Shown: in pieces, positions 51,380 to 60,397 of the stretch
How the letters are laid out: every line of letters begins with the position of its first letter
How positions within the stretch are numbered: position 1 is the stretch's first letter
Origin: Terriglobales bacterium
GTDB lineage: Bacteria; Acidobacteriota; Terriglobia; Terriglobales; Acidobacteriaceae
Assembly: GCA_035487355.1 (NCBI GenBank)
Contig: DATHMF010000105.1
Span: 1-64,000 of the forward strand
Direction of reading: 5' to 3'
DNA: 64,000 bases
Program-made: the position numbers and the translations under genes
Notes under the pieces: generated by a model
Told to the model about the DNA's origin: nothing
The model's input: only the letters and a program-made list of their open reading frames with translations
Database searches by the model: none

Positions 51380-52966
51380 ATGAAAATTGTACTTGCTGAA
51401 AAGACTTCGTCTGCCGCGGTGACTCTGTTTAAAGAAGAGTCCGGGTGGACGGTGATTACTGCCGACCAGATCAACGGCGACCTGCCCAAGCAGATTTCCG
51501 ATGCCGATGCTCTGCTGGTGCGCTCGGCGGTGGACGTGAATGCCGGGTTGCTGGAACACGCGCAAAAACTCAAAGTCATCGGCCGCGCCGGCGTAGGCGT
51601 GGACAACATTGACCTGGAAGCAGCCACGCGCCTGGGGATTGCAGTCATGAATACCCCCGGGGCAAATGCGGTAGCTGTGGCCGAGCATACTTTTGCCCTG
51701 ATGCTGGCCCTGGCGCGGCATATTACGCGCGCCGACGTTACTACGCGCGCCGGCAAGTGGGAGAAGAAATCACTGCAAGGTAGCGAACTGCGCGGCAAGA
51801 CGCTGGGCATTGTGGGACTGGGCCGCGTGGGTCTGGAAGTCGCAAAGCGGGCGCGCGCATTCAGTATGGAGATGATTGCGCATGATCCGTTCGTCTCGGC
51901 GAGCGTTGCCCGCGAGCTCGGCATCCGACTGGCTTCGCTGGATGAAGTTTATGCCGCGGCCGACTACCTCTCTTTACACGTAGGTCTTACTCCGCAAACT
52001 AACGGCATGATCAACGCCGACTCGCTGAAGAAGATGAAGAAGGGTGTGCGGCTGGTGAACTGCGCCCGCGGTGAGCTGATTGATGACGCAGCTCTGGCGG
52101 CAGCGCTGCAATCGGGACATGTGGCCGGGGCCGCGCTGGACGTGTTTACGGAAGAGCCGCCCAAGGGTTCGCCGCTGCTGGCGCTGGAGAACGTGGTGGC
52201 TACGCCCCACATTGCCGGTTCCACCGGCGAAGCGCAAGACGCCGTGGGCATGCAGATCGCCCGTCAGGTCAAAGATTACCTGAAAGACGGAGTCATCCAG
52301 AATGCCGTCAACGTGCCTTCGGTCTCGCACGATGAATATGTAGAGATGGAACCTTATATCCTTCTGGCCGAGCGGCTGGGCGCCTTCCTGGCGCAGGCGA
52401 CTACAGGCAATCTGGAAGAGATCTCAATTCGTTACAGCGGGCGCATTGCTGAGTGGAAGACAGACCTGATCCGCAATGGAGCTATTAAAGGCATCCTGAA
52501 TCTGATGCTCTCGGAGCGCGCCAACCTGGTCAATGCAGCATCGCTCGCCCAGGAGCGCGGTCTGCAAGTGCATGAGACCAAGAATACCGAAACCCTCGGG
52601 GGATGGACCGGCAATGTGCTTTCGCTGCTGGTCAAGACCAATCAAAAAGAGATGCTGGTGAAGGGCGCGATCTTGCATGGAAGATCTCCGCGCTTGCTGG
52701 CGGTGGATGACATTGACGTTGAGGCGCCGCTGGAGCACGATATCGTTTACCTGGAAAATCGCGACGTCCCCGGTGTGATCGGAAAAGTGGGAACCGTCTT
52801 AGGCAGCCATAAGGTCAACATCGCCAATTTTGCACTGGGACGCCGTGCCGGTGAAGGCAGCGATGCCATTGCCGTGGTGCAGGTAGACACCAAAGTTCCG
52901 GAAGCGGCCCTGGCGGAGCTGCGCAAGATTGATGCGGTGAAGCTGGCAAAGACGATGAGGTTTTAG
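51380..52966 (+). CDS. serA: D-3-phosphoglycerate dehydrogenase
   Basis: SerA oxidises 3-phosphoglycerate, the first step of serine synthesis. The 528-residue long form (with ASB and ACT domains) is typical of type I enzymes. NAD-binding GIVGLGRVGLEVAKRA (~145) is followed by the catalytic His/Glu region (RLVNCARGELIDDAALAAAL; TPHIAGSTGEAQ). The C-terminal regulatory ACT domain starts near LENRDVPGVIGKVGTVLGSH. The start gives MKIVLAEKTSS; upstream ribosome site is weak. Follows the aminotransferase in an apparent operon. Confidence 0.95.
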   Translation: MKIVLAEKTSSAAVTLFKEESGWTVITADQINGDLPKQISDADALLVRSAVDVNAGLLEHAQKLKVIGRAGVGVDNIDLEAATRLGIAVMNTPGANAVAVAEHTFALMLALARHITRADVTTRAGKWEKKSLQGSELRGKTLGIVGLGRVGLEVAKRARAFSMEMIAHDPFVSASVARELGIRLASLDEVYAAADYLSLHVGLTPQTNGMINADSLKKMKKGVRLVNCARGELIDDAALAAALQSGHVAGAALDVFTEEPPKGSPLLALENVVATPHIAGSTGEAQDAVGMQIARQVKDYLKDGVIQNAVNVPSVSHDEYVEMEPYILLAERLGAFLAQATTGNLEEISIRYSGRIAEWKTDLIRNGAIKGILNLMLSERANLVNAASLAQERGLQVHETKNTETLGGWTGNVLSLLVKTNQKEMLVKGAILHGRSPRLLAVDDIDVEAPLEHDIVYLENRDVPGVIGKVGTVLGSHKVNIANFALGRRAGEGSDAIAVVQVDTKVPEAALAELRKIDAVKLAKTMRF

Positions 52967-53122
52967 AACTGCTTACCGCGGATTGCGCGGATTTTTTTAG
53001 AGTGCCTTTTCCTATTTCTGTGCCGCAGCACAAGACACAGCTAAAACACTCTCGAGTTCGGAGCCATCGTCGTGATTCCGGTCGTGATTCCGTCAGCGTG
53101 AGGGAAAAATCCAGGCGAAAAT

Positions 53123-53188
53123 CCGATTGAAGCCGTACATGGTTCCCATCGCCATCGGAGGTCCTTCGCCACGTGGCTCAGGATGACA
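53123..53188. repeat. Dispersed CCGAT...ATCGG repeat, copy 3
   Basis: Contains CCGATtgAAGCC and CCATCGGAGGTCCTTCGCCA...CTCAGGATGACA. Between serA and the site-2 protease gene. See copies at 40051 and 51261. Confidence 0.75.
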
Positions 53189-53209
53189 GCTCACCAGCTT
53201 CTAAGTGGA

Positions 53210-54352
53210 TTACTCTTCTTCTTCCTGGCTGCGGCGGAGTTTCTTGCTTTCTGCCAGCACGCTCATGCTGTGCATCAGGTTTTGCAGGGTCACGATTCCT
53301 ACCAGACGCTCCTGGTCCACGACTGGGATAATCGTCAAGCCGCGCGAGGTGATTTTGCGGAAGGCGCTGGCCAGGGTGTCATTCTTGCCGGCAATTTCGT
53401 AAGCGCGGTTCATGATGGATTGCACGTAGGCATTGCCTTCTTCTCGCAATGCCTGAAGAATTTTTTGCCGCGAAACAACCCCCACCATATCGGTGCCGCG
53501 CACCACGGGAAAATCATCCTGCAGGGTGTGGACGGCCTTGCTGAGCGCGTCTTCGAGCGTATCGGCGGGTGAGAGAGTGGAAAACTCCGTCAGCATGACT
53601 TCTTCCATGCGCACGTTCTCCAGCACGGATTGAAATAGAACGGTGCGCTCCTCAAGCTGTGCCCCTATAAAAAGAAAAAAGCCAGTCAGCATCAGCCAGG
53701 GATTCCATATCCCGGCAGACATGAGGAGAAGCACGAACACATTGCCCAGGTTCACCGCGCGGCGGGTAGCGAGCCCGAATTCCATGTGGCGCGAGAGCAG
53801 GGCGCGGAAGACCCGGCCGCCATCCAGGGGAAAGGCCGGCAACAGGTTGAGCGCGGCGATCAGGAGGTTAATCCACACGGCTGAGCGCGGCAGATTGCTC
53901 AAAAGCAACAAAGGGGTTTGGCGCAGGGCCGACTGCGGTGAATATTCCAAAGTGACCGCCGTAAGCACACCGGCAAGGACAATATTGACGATAGGGCCAG
54001 CCAGGGCAATGCGAATCTCACGCTGCGGGTCAATATGCTGGTGCGCGAGATGCGAAGTTTCTTCGCGGGCGCTCTCCATCAGCGAGAGGCCGCCGATAGG
54101 AAGCAGAATAATGGCGCGAGGCAGGGGGCCTCCGCGCAGGGCAACGGCGAGGTGTCCTAGCTCATGCGCCAGCACGGCGCCCATAACAATTCCGGTGAAT
54201 GCCAGACTGCGCAGGAAGGTGGAAGGGTCAACCGTCTTAGACTGAGACTGAGTGATCCAAACGAAAAGCAACAAAAAGAAAAATGTGAGGTGCACCCTCA
54301 CATTAATGCCAAACCACTGACCCGCCGGAATCGACCAACTTCGCATACCCAT
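53210..54352 (-). CDS. Site-2 protease-type M50 metallopeptidase with CBS domains
   Basis: Inner-membrane zinc protease of the M50 family, 380 residues from ATG 54352; TTG and another ATG are close. HELGH (63-67) and the third ligand region LDGGRVF (~179) form the active site. Six hydrophobic segments are visible. A pair of CBS domains (~245-370; VMLTEFSTLSPADTLEDAL and SRGLTIIPVVDQERLVGIVT) should lie in the cytoplasm and may sense nucleotides. It is complete. Substrates are typically membrane-anchored regulators, but none adjoins. Neighbours are unrelated. Confidence 0.92.
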   Translation of the reverse strand: MGMRSWSIPAGQWFGINVRVHLTFFFLLLFVWITQSQSKTVDPSTFLRSLAFTGIVMGAVLAHELGHLAVALRGGPLPRAIILLPIGGLSLMESAREETSHLAHQHIDPQREIRIALAGPIVNIVLAGVLTAVTLEYSPQSALRQTPLLLLSNLPRSAVWINLLIAALNLLPAFPLDGGRVFRALLSRHMEFGLATRRAVNLGNVFVLLLMSAGIWNPWLMLTGFFLFIGAQLEERTVLFQSVLENVRMEEVMLTEFSTLSPADTLEDALSKAVHTLQDDFPVVRGTDMVGVVSRQKILQALREEGNAYVQSIMNRAYEIAGKNDTLASAFRKITSRGLTIIPVVDQERLVGIVTLQNLMHSMSVLAESKKLRRSQEEEE

Positions 54353-54457
54353 AATCAACGCCTACAGACCGCAAATGCGGCCTATAGACATTGTACAGAG
54401 GATTAGACGCGAAATTGAGTGCGCAGGTTCCAGAGAAGCGGCTTTCAGCAACCAAGT

Positions 54458-55567
54458 CTATTTAAACAGTTCCTCGAAAAGGTTCTCATATTGCCGGGTG
54501 ACTTCGCCCCAGCCGTAGCGTTCGCGGGCGCGTTGCGCGCCTTTGAGGGCGAGATCTGCGAGCAGTTTGGGATCATGAAACAGGTTCTGCAGCTTTGCGG
54601 CGAGATCATCTTCGCTGTGCTCGAAGACGACTCCGCAGTCGGCAGCGGTTTCGCGGTTGGATTCGATATTCAGGTAGAGCACAGGATTGCCGGCAGACAT
54701 GGCCTCCACCAGCGCGGGATGGATGCCGCCAACTTCGCAGGCAAAAACGAAACAGGCAGCGTTGAGCTGGAATTCCCAGTATCCGTTACCGTAGATTGAG
54801 CCGGTGAAGATCACGCGCTCGCTGGCCAACGAGCGCAGACGCTGCTCATAGGCTGGATCGTAAGCGTTGCTGCCCACCATCACCAGGGGCCACGGAATCT
54901 TGGTCTTCTCGTAAGCCCGAATCACCAGCTCGGGATTATTCTCGGGTTCAAGGCGGCTGACGTATAGAACATATTTCTTTGGCTCCAGACCAAAACGCTT
55001 TAAAACAGAGTTTTCGGGGCTGGTTTGCAGGCGCTCTGGCGGCTCGGCGCCGTATCCGATCATGACGGAAGATTTGCGGTAGCGGCTGCGATAGTAGCCT
55101 TGCATGGTCAGCGAGTCGGTCACCACTTTGCTGGGTGTAAAGACAGAAAAAAACTCACAGATTGAGAGAACAATCCGCGCCAGCGGGCCCCACTTTTTTC
55201 GCTGGCGGTCGAGGCCGTCAACGTTCAAAACCACGGGCTTGCCAAACAGGCGGGGAATCCAGGCGACGGGGCTGTTGGCCACGTTGCACATGAGCACGAT
55301 ATCAGCGCGGGTAAAAATAACGTGTAGGACCGAGAGAAAAGTGTGCACGGGCGTGTCTAAATGCTTAGCCGAGATGCTGGGCAGGATGACGCGGCGAATC
55401 CGGGAATCAACGAGGGTGTCATCCTCGGGACGAGTAAAGGCGTGGCGGCAATACACGGTGACTTCATGACCATCGTTCACCAGATACTGAGAGAGCTTTT
55501 CGTAAAAGGCCTCAAAGCCGCCATAGCGGTTAGGGATGCCGCGAGTGCCTAAAAGAGCAATCTTCAT
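54458..55567 (-). CDS. Glycosyltransferase (DUF1972 / GT4-type)
   Basis: A 369-residue glycosyltransferase. The ATG at 55567 is preferred since MKIALLGTRGIPNRYGGFEA is the usual start of the DUF1972-type group (rhamnosyl/galactosyl transferases); a much longer upstream frame is not. The GT4-like C-terminal domain has KKYVLYVSRLEPENNPELVI and PALVEAMSAGNPVL near the nucleotide-sugar site. Probably builds exopolysaccharide or O-antigen. It is divergent from the second transferase, with 57 bases between starts. Confidence 0.92.
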   Translation of the reverse strand: MKIALLGTRGIPNRYGGFEAFYEKLSQYLVNDGHEVTVYCRHAFTRPEDDTLVDSRIRRVILPSISAKHLDTPVHTFLSVLHVIFTRADIVLMCNVANSPVAWIPRLFGKPVVLNVDGLDRQRKKWGPLARIVLSICEFFSVFTPSKVVTDSLTMQGYYRSRYRKSSVMIGYGAEPPERLQTSPENSVLKRFGLEPKKYVLYVSRLEPENNPELVIRAYEKTKIPWPLVMVGSNAYDPAYEQRLRSLASERVIFTGSIYGNGYWEFQLNAACFVFACEVGGIHPALVEAMSAGNPVLYLNIESNRETAADCGVVFEHSEDDLAAKLQNLFHDPKLLADLALKGAQRARERYGWGEVTRQYENLFEELFK

Positions 55568-55624
55568 GAAAAATGCTTTTCCGGTAAGACTCATCAACAT
55601 ATAACATTTGCAAAGAGAACGCTC

Positions 55625-56893
55625 ATGAAGGTGCTGTTTGTCACAAACGATGCTTTGGCGGCCCAAATGGCGGGTCCGGCGGTGCGCTGCCTGGAGCTGG
55701 CCAAGGTGCTCAGCAAGCACCACGAGGTGACCATTGCCACCGGGCTGCCCAGCAAGCTGGCGCCTGAAGGGATACGCATCCTGGAGGATGCTGCCCATCA
55801 AACCGGCGAATTAAAGGCCGCGGCCAAGGCGAGCGACATCGTAATTTCCCAGGGCCTGGTGCTGGCCCGCTTCCCCTTCCTGAGCAAATTGGCCAAGCAC
55901 CTGGTGATTGATCTTTATGATGCCTATCTTCTGGAATATCTGGCGCATACGCACCCGGAGCATCCGCAGTGGGGATATCTGCGGCAGTGGTATCGCCTGA
56001 ACGAACAGATGCTGGAGGGAGACTATTTCCTTTGCTCGAGCGAGCAACAGTGGGACTACTGGCTGGGGCGCTTGTGCGCCCTGGGGCGGCTCAATCCAGA
56101 GGAGCATAAGCGCGATGCCAGCTTCCGCAGCCTGCTGGGGATCGTTCCCTTTGGGCTGCCGGCCCAGCCGCCGGTACGCACGGAAAACGTTCTGCGCGGG
56201 ATTGTGCCCGGTGTGGGTTCAAAAGACTTTCTGCTTCTGTGGGCGGGGGGGCTGTGGCAGTGGCTCGATCCTCTCACGGTGATTCGCGCGGTCTATGAAG
56301 TTGCCAAACAGCGGCCCAACGTCAGGCTTGTGTTCCTGGGCGCGCATGATCCCAACCCGAACAACCGGCCCATGTCGAAGGCGGATGAGAGTCTCTCATT
56401 GGCGCGAGAGCTGCATTTGCTCGACAAATACGTGTTTTTTTATCCGGTCTGGGCGCCCTATGAACAGCGTCATAATTTTTTGCTGGAGGCGGATATTGGC
56501 ATCTCGGCGCATCCCGCGTCAGTGGAAAGCCGTTTTGCCTTCCGCACCCGCGTGCTGGATTACATTTGGGCAGGACTGCCGATGATCCTCTCGCAAGGAG
56601 ATTACTTCGGTGATTTCGTTGTGCGCGAGCGCGTGGGCCCGGCGCTGCCGCCGGGAGATGTCATGGCGTGGAAAGACGCCATCCTGGCCCTGGTGGAAAA
56701 TCCTGATTTGCGGCAGGAGATGCACACCCGCCTGCAAGCGCTGGCTCCGCGTTTTCAGTGGGAGAAAGTTGCGGCCCCGCTGCTCGAATATTGCAACCAA
56801 CCCTACAACACGCAACGCGCGTCGAAGCTCCGGCACAAAATTGTGCCGTTTCTCAGTTCGGGGTATGACATTACGAAGAGATTCAGGAAGTAA
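55625..56893 (+). CDS. Glycosyltransferase (GT4-type)
   Basis: A 422-residue transferase starting MKVLFVTNDALAAQMAGPAV, the start of a Rossmann-like N-terminal domain. The C-terminal half (LLLWAGGLWQWLDPLTVIRA, NPNNRPMSKADESL, EADIGISAHPASVESRFAFR) carries the sugar-donor region. Family GT4 or similar. It is divergent from the DUF1972-type gene and probably acts in the same cell-surface polysaccharide pathway. The putative acceptor is unknown. Confidence 0.88.
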   Translation: MKVLFVTNDALAAQMAGPAVRCLELAKVLSKHHEVTIATGLPSKLAPEGIRILEDAAHQTGELKAAAKASDIVISQGLVLARFPFLSKLAKHLVIDLYDAYLLEYLAHTHPEHPQWGYLRQWYRLNEQMLEGDYFLCSSEQQWDYWLGRLCALGRLNPEEHKRDASFRSLLGIVPFGLPAQPPVRTENVLRGIVPGVGSKDFLLLWAGGLWQWLDPLTVIRAVYEVAKQRPNVRLVFLGAHDPNPNNRPMSKADESLSLARELHLLDKYVFFYPVWAPYEQRHNFLLEADIGISAHPASVESRFAFRTRVLDYIWAGLPMILSQGDYFGDFVVRERVGPALPPGDVMAWKDAILALVENPDLRQEMHTRLQALAPRFQWEKVAAPLLEYCNQPYNTQRASKLRHKIVPFLSSGYDITKRFRK

Positions 56894-57087
56894 ATACCAA
56901 TCCCATTGTGGGAAACAGGAGACGTAGCAAGCTACGTCTCTACCCATCTTTATCTACTCATCCACAACACCAGACGCAGCAATGGCCATAGCCATTGTTG
57001 CGCCAAGTGTAGTGGGATTCTGGGAGTTTTGGTTGCTCTTAGTCTTTATGTTTACTCGTTAATTGCTTCTTAACGTTAATCCTTTAA

Positions 57088-57489
57088 TTAATTGCTGGAC
57101 GTGTTCGACTTACCGTCTTTCTGCGCACTAGCCGCCTCATCGCCGAAAGCCAGCGAGTACTTCTTGCCGGCGAAATGAATTTCGGTCAAAGACAGGCCGC
57201 CATCGCTGCTCTTGCTCGTCCGGTAGGTGTCGTTAGCACCAGCGCGATCCTGCTGGACCACGCGGGCCGGCACAGTGGCCACTACCTTACCCTTCGACAG
57301 GATGTTGAGGTCAATGTTAGGACCCGCGCCCTCCCACTTAATCTGGTATTGCCCGGGGGCCAGTTGATGTCCGCTCACGGTCACCGGATCACTGAGCTCC
57401 AACGAACTTTTGGTTGCAGCAAATGCGGCCGTCGCCAGCAACAGGGCCAGCGCAGGAAGTAGCTTCTTTGAAATCAGGGACAGCTTCAT
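57088..57489 (-). CDS. Small exported protein of unknown function
   Basis: A 133-residue protein with signal peptide MKLSLISKKLLPALALLLATAAFAA. The mature part (SLELSDPVTVSGHQLAPGQY, QIKWEGAGPNIDLNI, YRTSKSSDGGLSLTEIHFAG) is beta-rich and ends in a Ser/Asn-rich tail. The pattern is a common acidobacterial family of small secreted proteins with no known role. No Cys in the mature part. Confidence 0.75.
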   Translation of the reverse strand: MKLSLISKKLLPALALLLATAAFAATKSSLELSDPVTVSGHQLAPGQYQIKWEGAGPNIDLNILSKGKVVATVPARVVQQDRAGANDTYRTSKSSDGGLSLTEIHFAGKKYSLAFGDEAASAQKDGKSNTSSN

Positions 57490-58057
57490 ATCACTCCTTT
57501 TTCTTCTTTCCCGAACGCCGGGATGCGGTTTTGAACGACTTAAATTTGCCTTGCAGACACACTTGCGTTGTCACGCCAGGATGCCCTTGCGACGTCAGCT
57601 TCGACATCTTCACGCCTGTCGGCTAGTAGCCATGCGAACAGTGGACGCAACTAACTTCGTCTCTATTCTCGTGACTGATTAGACGCGTCAGATCAAGATA
57701 CGTAACTTGTGAATGCTTAGTTCCGACAACTTGATAGAGAGTTGTAAAAAAAAATTAGGTGAAACCTTTTGCGGGGGTACGAGTCGAGAAACTACAAATC
57801 ATGGAAGATGCAAAATCCCATTTTTGGAATTCAGGATTAAATCGGATTGGCAACGCTATGAACATAATGGGTATATAAGGGGGGTGAGCTTTCCGAATCC
57901 ATGAGTCACATTGTGCTCATTGTGACAAGCACAACAATATAAACAACGCGATAAATTCCTGAAGTAGGAATTTATCTAACGCGTATAGATGCAGAGCAGA
58001 ACAGCCCGATTCATTTTTTGAATAAATTCACGGTTCAGAGGTATACAAGCTGAATGT
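57490..58057. other. Intergenic region with palindromes
   Basis: About 570 bp, AT-rich on the right. It holds a perfect 10-bp inverted repeat (57951-57960 with 57966-57975) and a GTCACA/TGTGAC inverted repeat (57905-57910 with 57921-57926). A short run of As (57747-57755) is seen. No gene is supported. Confidence 0.5.
57951..57975. repeat. Perfect AT-rich 10-bp inverted repeat
   Basis: ATAAATTCCT and AGGAATTTAT flank a 5-bp GAAGT. It lies 83 bases after the end of the GGDEF gene. It lacks a T-run; it may be an operator-like site or a bidirectional transcript end. Confidence 0.55.
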
Positions 58058-58954
58058 TCATTCAGTGGAGGAGCGCTTTTTGCGGCGTTCACGGGCAGGA
58101 GTGCGCTGGCCTGCGCGTACGGAGTAGAGATTTTCATCAGCGCGGCCCATAGTCTTTTCCAATTTTTCATTCTTCCGGCGCGCGGCCCAGCCCATGGAAA
58201 AAGCGGGTTGCCCTTCTTCGTGAGCAGCAGCTTCAATGCGCCGGGCGGCGGCTTGCGTGTGCTGCTCGTCAGCGTGGCCCAGCAAGACAAGGAATTCGTC
58301 CCCTCCGAGGCGAATCACGGCTTCTTCAGCCCGCACCTGGCGCATGAGAAAACGCGCAAGCTTGACCAGCACTTCATCGCCGGCCTGATGGCCGTAGCGG
58401 TCGTTGTATTGCTTGAAATGGTCCATATCCAGGAGAATGCAACCCCATGAGCCCGGCAGACTCTCGCTGGCAACTTCAAACATGGAAAGATAGCGGCGAT
58501 TGAAAGACCCAGTCAGGGGATCGCGAATGCTTTGCTCACGAAGTTTATTTTCCAGCTCCTTGTGAACGGTGATATCCACCAGAATGCCGTAGTAGAGGGT
58601 TTCGCCGGTTTCCGGGTCTTTGCGGGAATAGGCGGTATCCAGGGCCGTACGCATGCTGCCATCCGCTCGCTTAATTTTCAGCTCAAATTCGCGGATGTAA
58701 CCGTCGCGCTCAAAGATCCTCGTCTGCCACGCGCGGATTTCTGCTTCCACAAAATCGGTGACGCGATGCTTACGTAATTTCTCCACGGATGAAACCCCGA
58801 GGATATCGAGCAACGCCTGATTGCCGTCCACAAAACCGCCGTGCGCATTGGTGATGTAGATCCCCTCCTTGAGGTTCTTGACCAATTCGCGCAGGATCTC
58901 AGGGTCGCTTAGGCTTCGCATAGGAGTTCTTACGAATTCTCGTACTGCCGGCAT
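58058..58954 (-). CDS. PAS-GGDEF diguanylate cyclase
   Basis: Makes the second messenger cyclic di-GMP from two GTP. The 298-residue protein has a PAS sensor (~20-130) joined by a short helix to a GGDEF domain (~140-285). The active site GGDEF is intact (217-221), and the metal-site Asp in LLDMDHFKQYND fits. The inhibitory I-site, normally RxxD, reads RAEE (208-211), with Glu for Asp, so feedback inhibition may be weaker. No membrane segment is seen; a cytoplasmic sensor is likely. Confidence 0.93.
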   Translation of the reverse strand: MPAVREFVRTPMRSLSDPEILRELVKNLKEGIYITNAHGGFVDGNQALLDILGVSSVEKLRKHRVTDFVEAEIRAWQTRIFERDGYIREFELKIKRADGSMRTALDTAYSRKDPETGETLYYGILVDITVHKELENKLREQSIRDPLTGSFNRRYLSMFEVASESLPGSWGCILLDMDHFKQYNDRYGHQAGDEVLVKLARFLMRQVRAEEAVIRLGGDEFLVLLGHADEQHTQAAARRIEAAAHEEGQPAFSMGWAARRKNEKLEKTMGRADENLYSVRAGQRTPARERRKKRSSTE

Positions 58955-59306
58955 AGATCACTCAAGGTAATGAAATGGCTCTCGGTTACTAAAGCTGTTT
59001 CTTCTCCTTAACCATTGTGACACCGTGAGCGGGTTTTGCAGCCTGCCAAAGCAGGCATTTTTTATAGCAGGCAGGTGAACAAATTTACCCGCTTTGCTCA
59101 TGAGCTTAGAACGTAAATGCGAGTGCTTCTTGCAAGTCTGTGAAACTAAACCTCTTATACCTTGCCTGTTTCCTGGGAAGTTTGGCCCTAAAGTTGTACT
59201 AAGTAGCTGTGAGAGCTGTTGTGCGCTCCCCTTCGCAAGTCACGGGATCAAGCAGCTCCCGGTAACTCCCAGTTAAGCTGAGACCCACGTAGTTTGGAGG
59301 ATTTTC
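58955..59306. other. Leader region of the OmpA-like gene
   Basis: 352 bp upstream of the OmpA-like gene, divergent from the cyclase. It contains a terminator-like hairpin (59041-59063) 244 bases before the ATG, and further downstream a good ribosome site (GGAGG at 59296-59300). Apart from these nothing could be supported. Confidence 0.45.
59041..59063 (+). terminator. Terminator-like hairpin in a gene leader
   Basis: A 6-bp stem GCCTGC/GCAGGC (59041-59046 with 59051-59056) with a 4-nt loop is followed by ATTTTTT. No plus-strand gene lies before it, so it could end a small RNA or act as an attenuator for the OmpA-like gene. Confidence 0.6.
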
Positions 59307-60266
59307 ATGAATCATCGTATCTTGATGGCGTTAGCACTGGCAGGAGTATTGACTCTTCCCGCTATGGCGCAGAGTAGCTCTTCGCAGCCGCAATCTACCA
59401 CCCCGGCCGCAACTGACCAGCAAAACAGTTCTTCGCAGCCCCAGGCCGCTCCCGCAGACCAGCAGTCGTCTAAAGACAATCCTGAGAGCGCGACCCAGAA
59501 ACAGCCTCTGACGTATGAGCGCCATGAGGGCTTCTGGGGGCATTTGATGCCCTTTGCCCGGAAGAAATATGTCCAGCGGCAAGTACAGCCGGTGCGTGAC
59601 CGGGTCAACGAACTGGATGAGCTCACGGCTGCCAACAGCCGCGCGATCAAAGACGTGGATAAGCGCGCAAGCGAAGGTATCCGGCTGGCATCGCTCAAGG
59701 CCAATGAAGCCGATCAGCACGCCGTTGATGCCGGTAACCGCGCACGGCTTGCGCAAGATACCGCAACCCAGGCGAGCACGCATCTGCAGAGCGTAGAAAA
59801 AGTGGTGGGAAATATTGACCAATTCCAACCGGTTTCCCAGACCGAAATTCTCTTCCGTCCCGGACAGAAGGCTTTAAACAAGAAAGCCAAGGACGCGCTC
59901 GATGACATGGCCACGCCGCTGAAAGACCAGAAGGGCTACATCATTGAGGTCCAGGCCTTCAGCTCAGGACACGGCCAGACAGCTCTGGTTAACTCCCAAG
60001 CTATGGCACAGAGTGTGGCGCGCTACCTGGTTATAAACCACGAGATCCCGGTGTACCGCATTTATACCGTCGGCATGGGAAATGCCCCGGTACCAGATGA
60101 GACCGCTGCCGATGGCAGCAAGCCGCGTCACGTTAGCGGCGGACGGGTCGAGATCAGCTTACTGAAGAACGGCATCGGTGACTTGAGCGCTGAGCCGGCT
60201 TCAGCCCCAACTGCAACAAATCAACAACCCGATCAACAACCCCAAGAAAGCAGTACTCCACGATAA
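59307..60266 (+). CDS. OmpA-family outer-membrane/peptidoglycan-binding protein
   Basis: A 319-residue protein with signal peptide MNHRILMALALAGVLTLPAMA and a strong GGAGG site. After a Ser/Gln/Pro-rich low-complexity segment (22-65) a coiled-coil-like helical region (~95-170) leads to a C-terminal OmpA-like domain (~180-290). Peptidoglycan-binding motifs resemble ILFRPGQKALNKKAKDALDD and NSQAMAQSVARYLV, though the usual acid is partly changed. Ends in a Gln/Pro-rich tail. A strong terminator follows. Confidence 0.88.
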   Translation: MNHRILMALALAGVLTLPAMAQSSSSQPQSTTPAATDQQNSSSQPQAAPADQQSSKDNPESATQKQPLTYERHEGFWGHLMPFARKKYVQRQVQPVRDRVNELDELTAANSRAIKDVDKRASEGIRLASLKANEADQHAVDAGNRARLAQDTATQASTHLQSVEKVVGNIDQFQPVSQTEILFRPGQKALNKKAKDALDDMATPLKDQKGYIIEVQAFSSGHGQTALVNSQAMAQSVARYLVINHEIPVYRIYTVGMGNAPVPDETAADGSKPRHVSGGRVEISLLKNGIGDLSAEPASAPTATNQQPDQQPQESSTPR

Positions 60267-60306
60267 CTCCCCCAAAGAGGTGTAACGGACACACCTCAGT
60301 TTTTTG

Positions 60307-60343
60307 AAGCCCCTTGCATCCCCCTGCAAGGGGCTTGGTTTTT
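60307..60343 (+). terminator. Rho-independent terminator after the OmpA-like gene
   Basis: A 12-bp stem AAGCCCCTTGCA/TGCAAGGGGCTT with a TCCCCC loop is followed by GGTTTTT. It begins 41 bases after the stop. Confidence 0.93.
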
Positions 60344-60397
60344 GTATGAGCTTCGACGTAACCCGCAGCTATGGCACTATAATTAGCGCTTCACTGT

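Noticed and set aside
57905-57926. CRP-like operator
   Set aside because: The inverted repeat is GTCACA-N10-TGTGAC, the opposite order of a CRP site (TGTGA-N6-TCACA).
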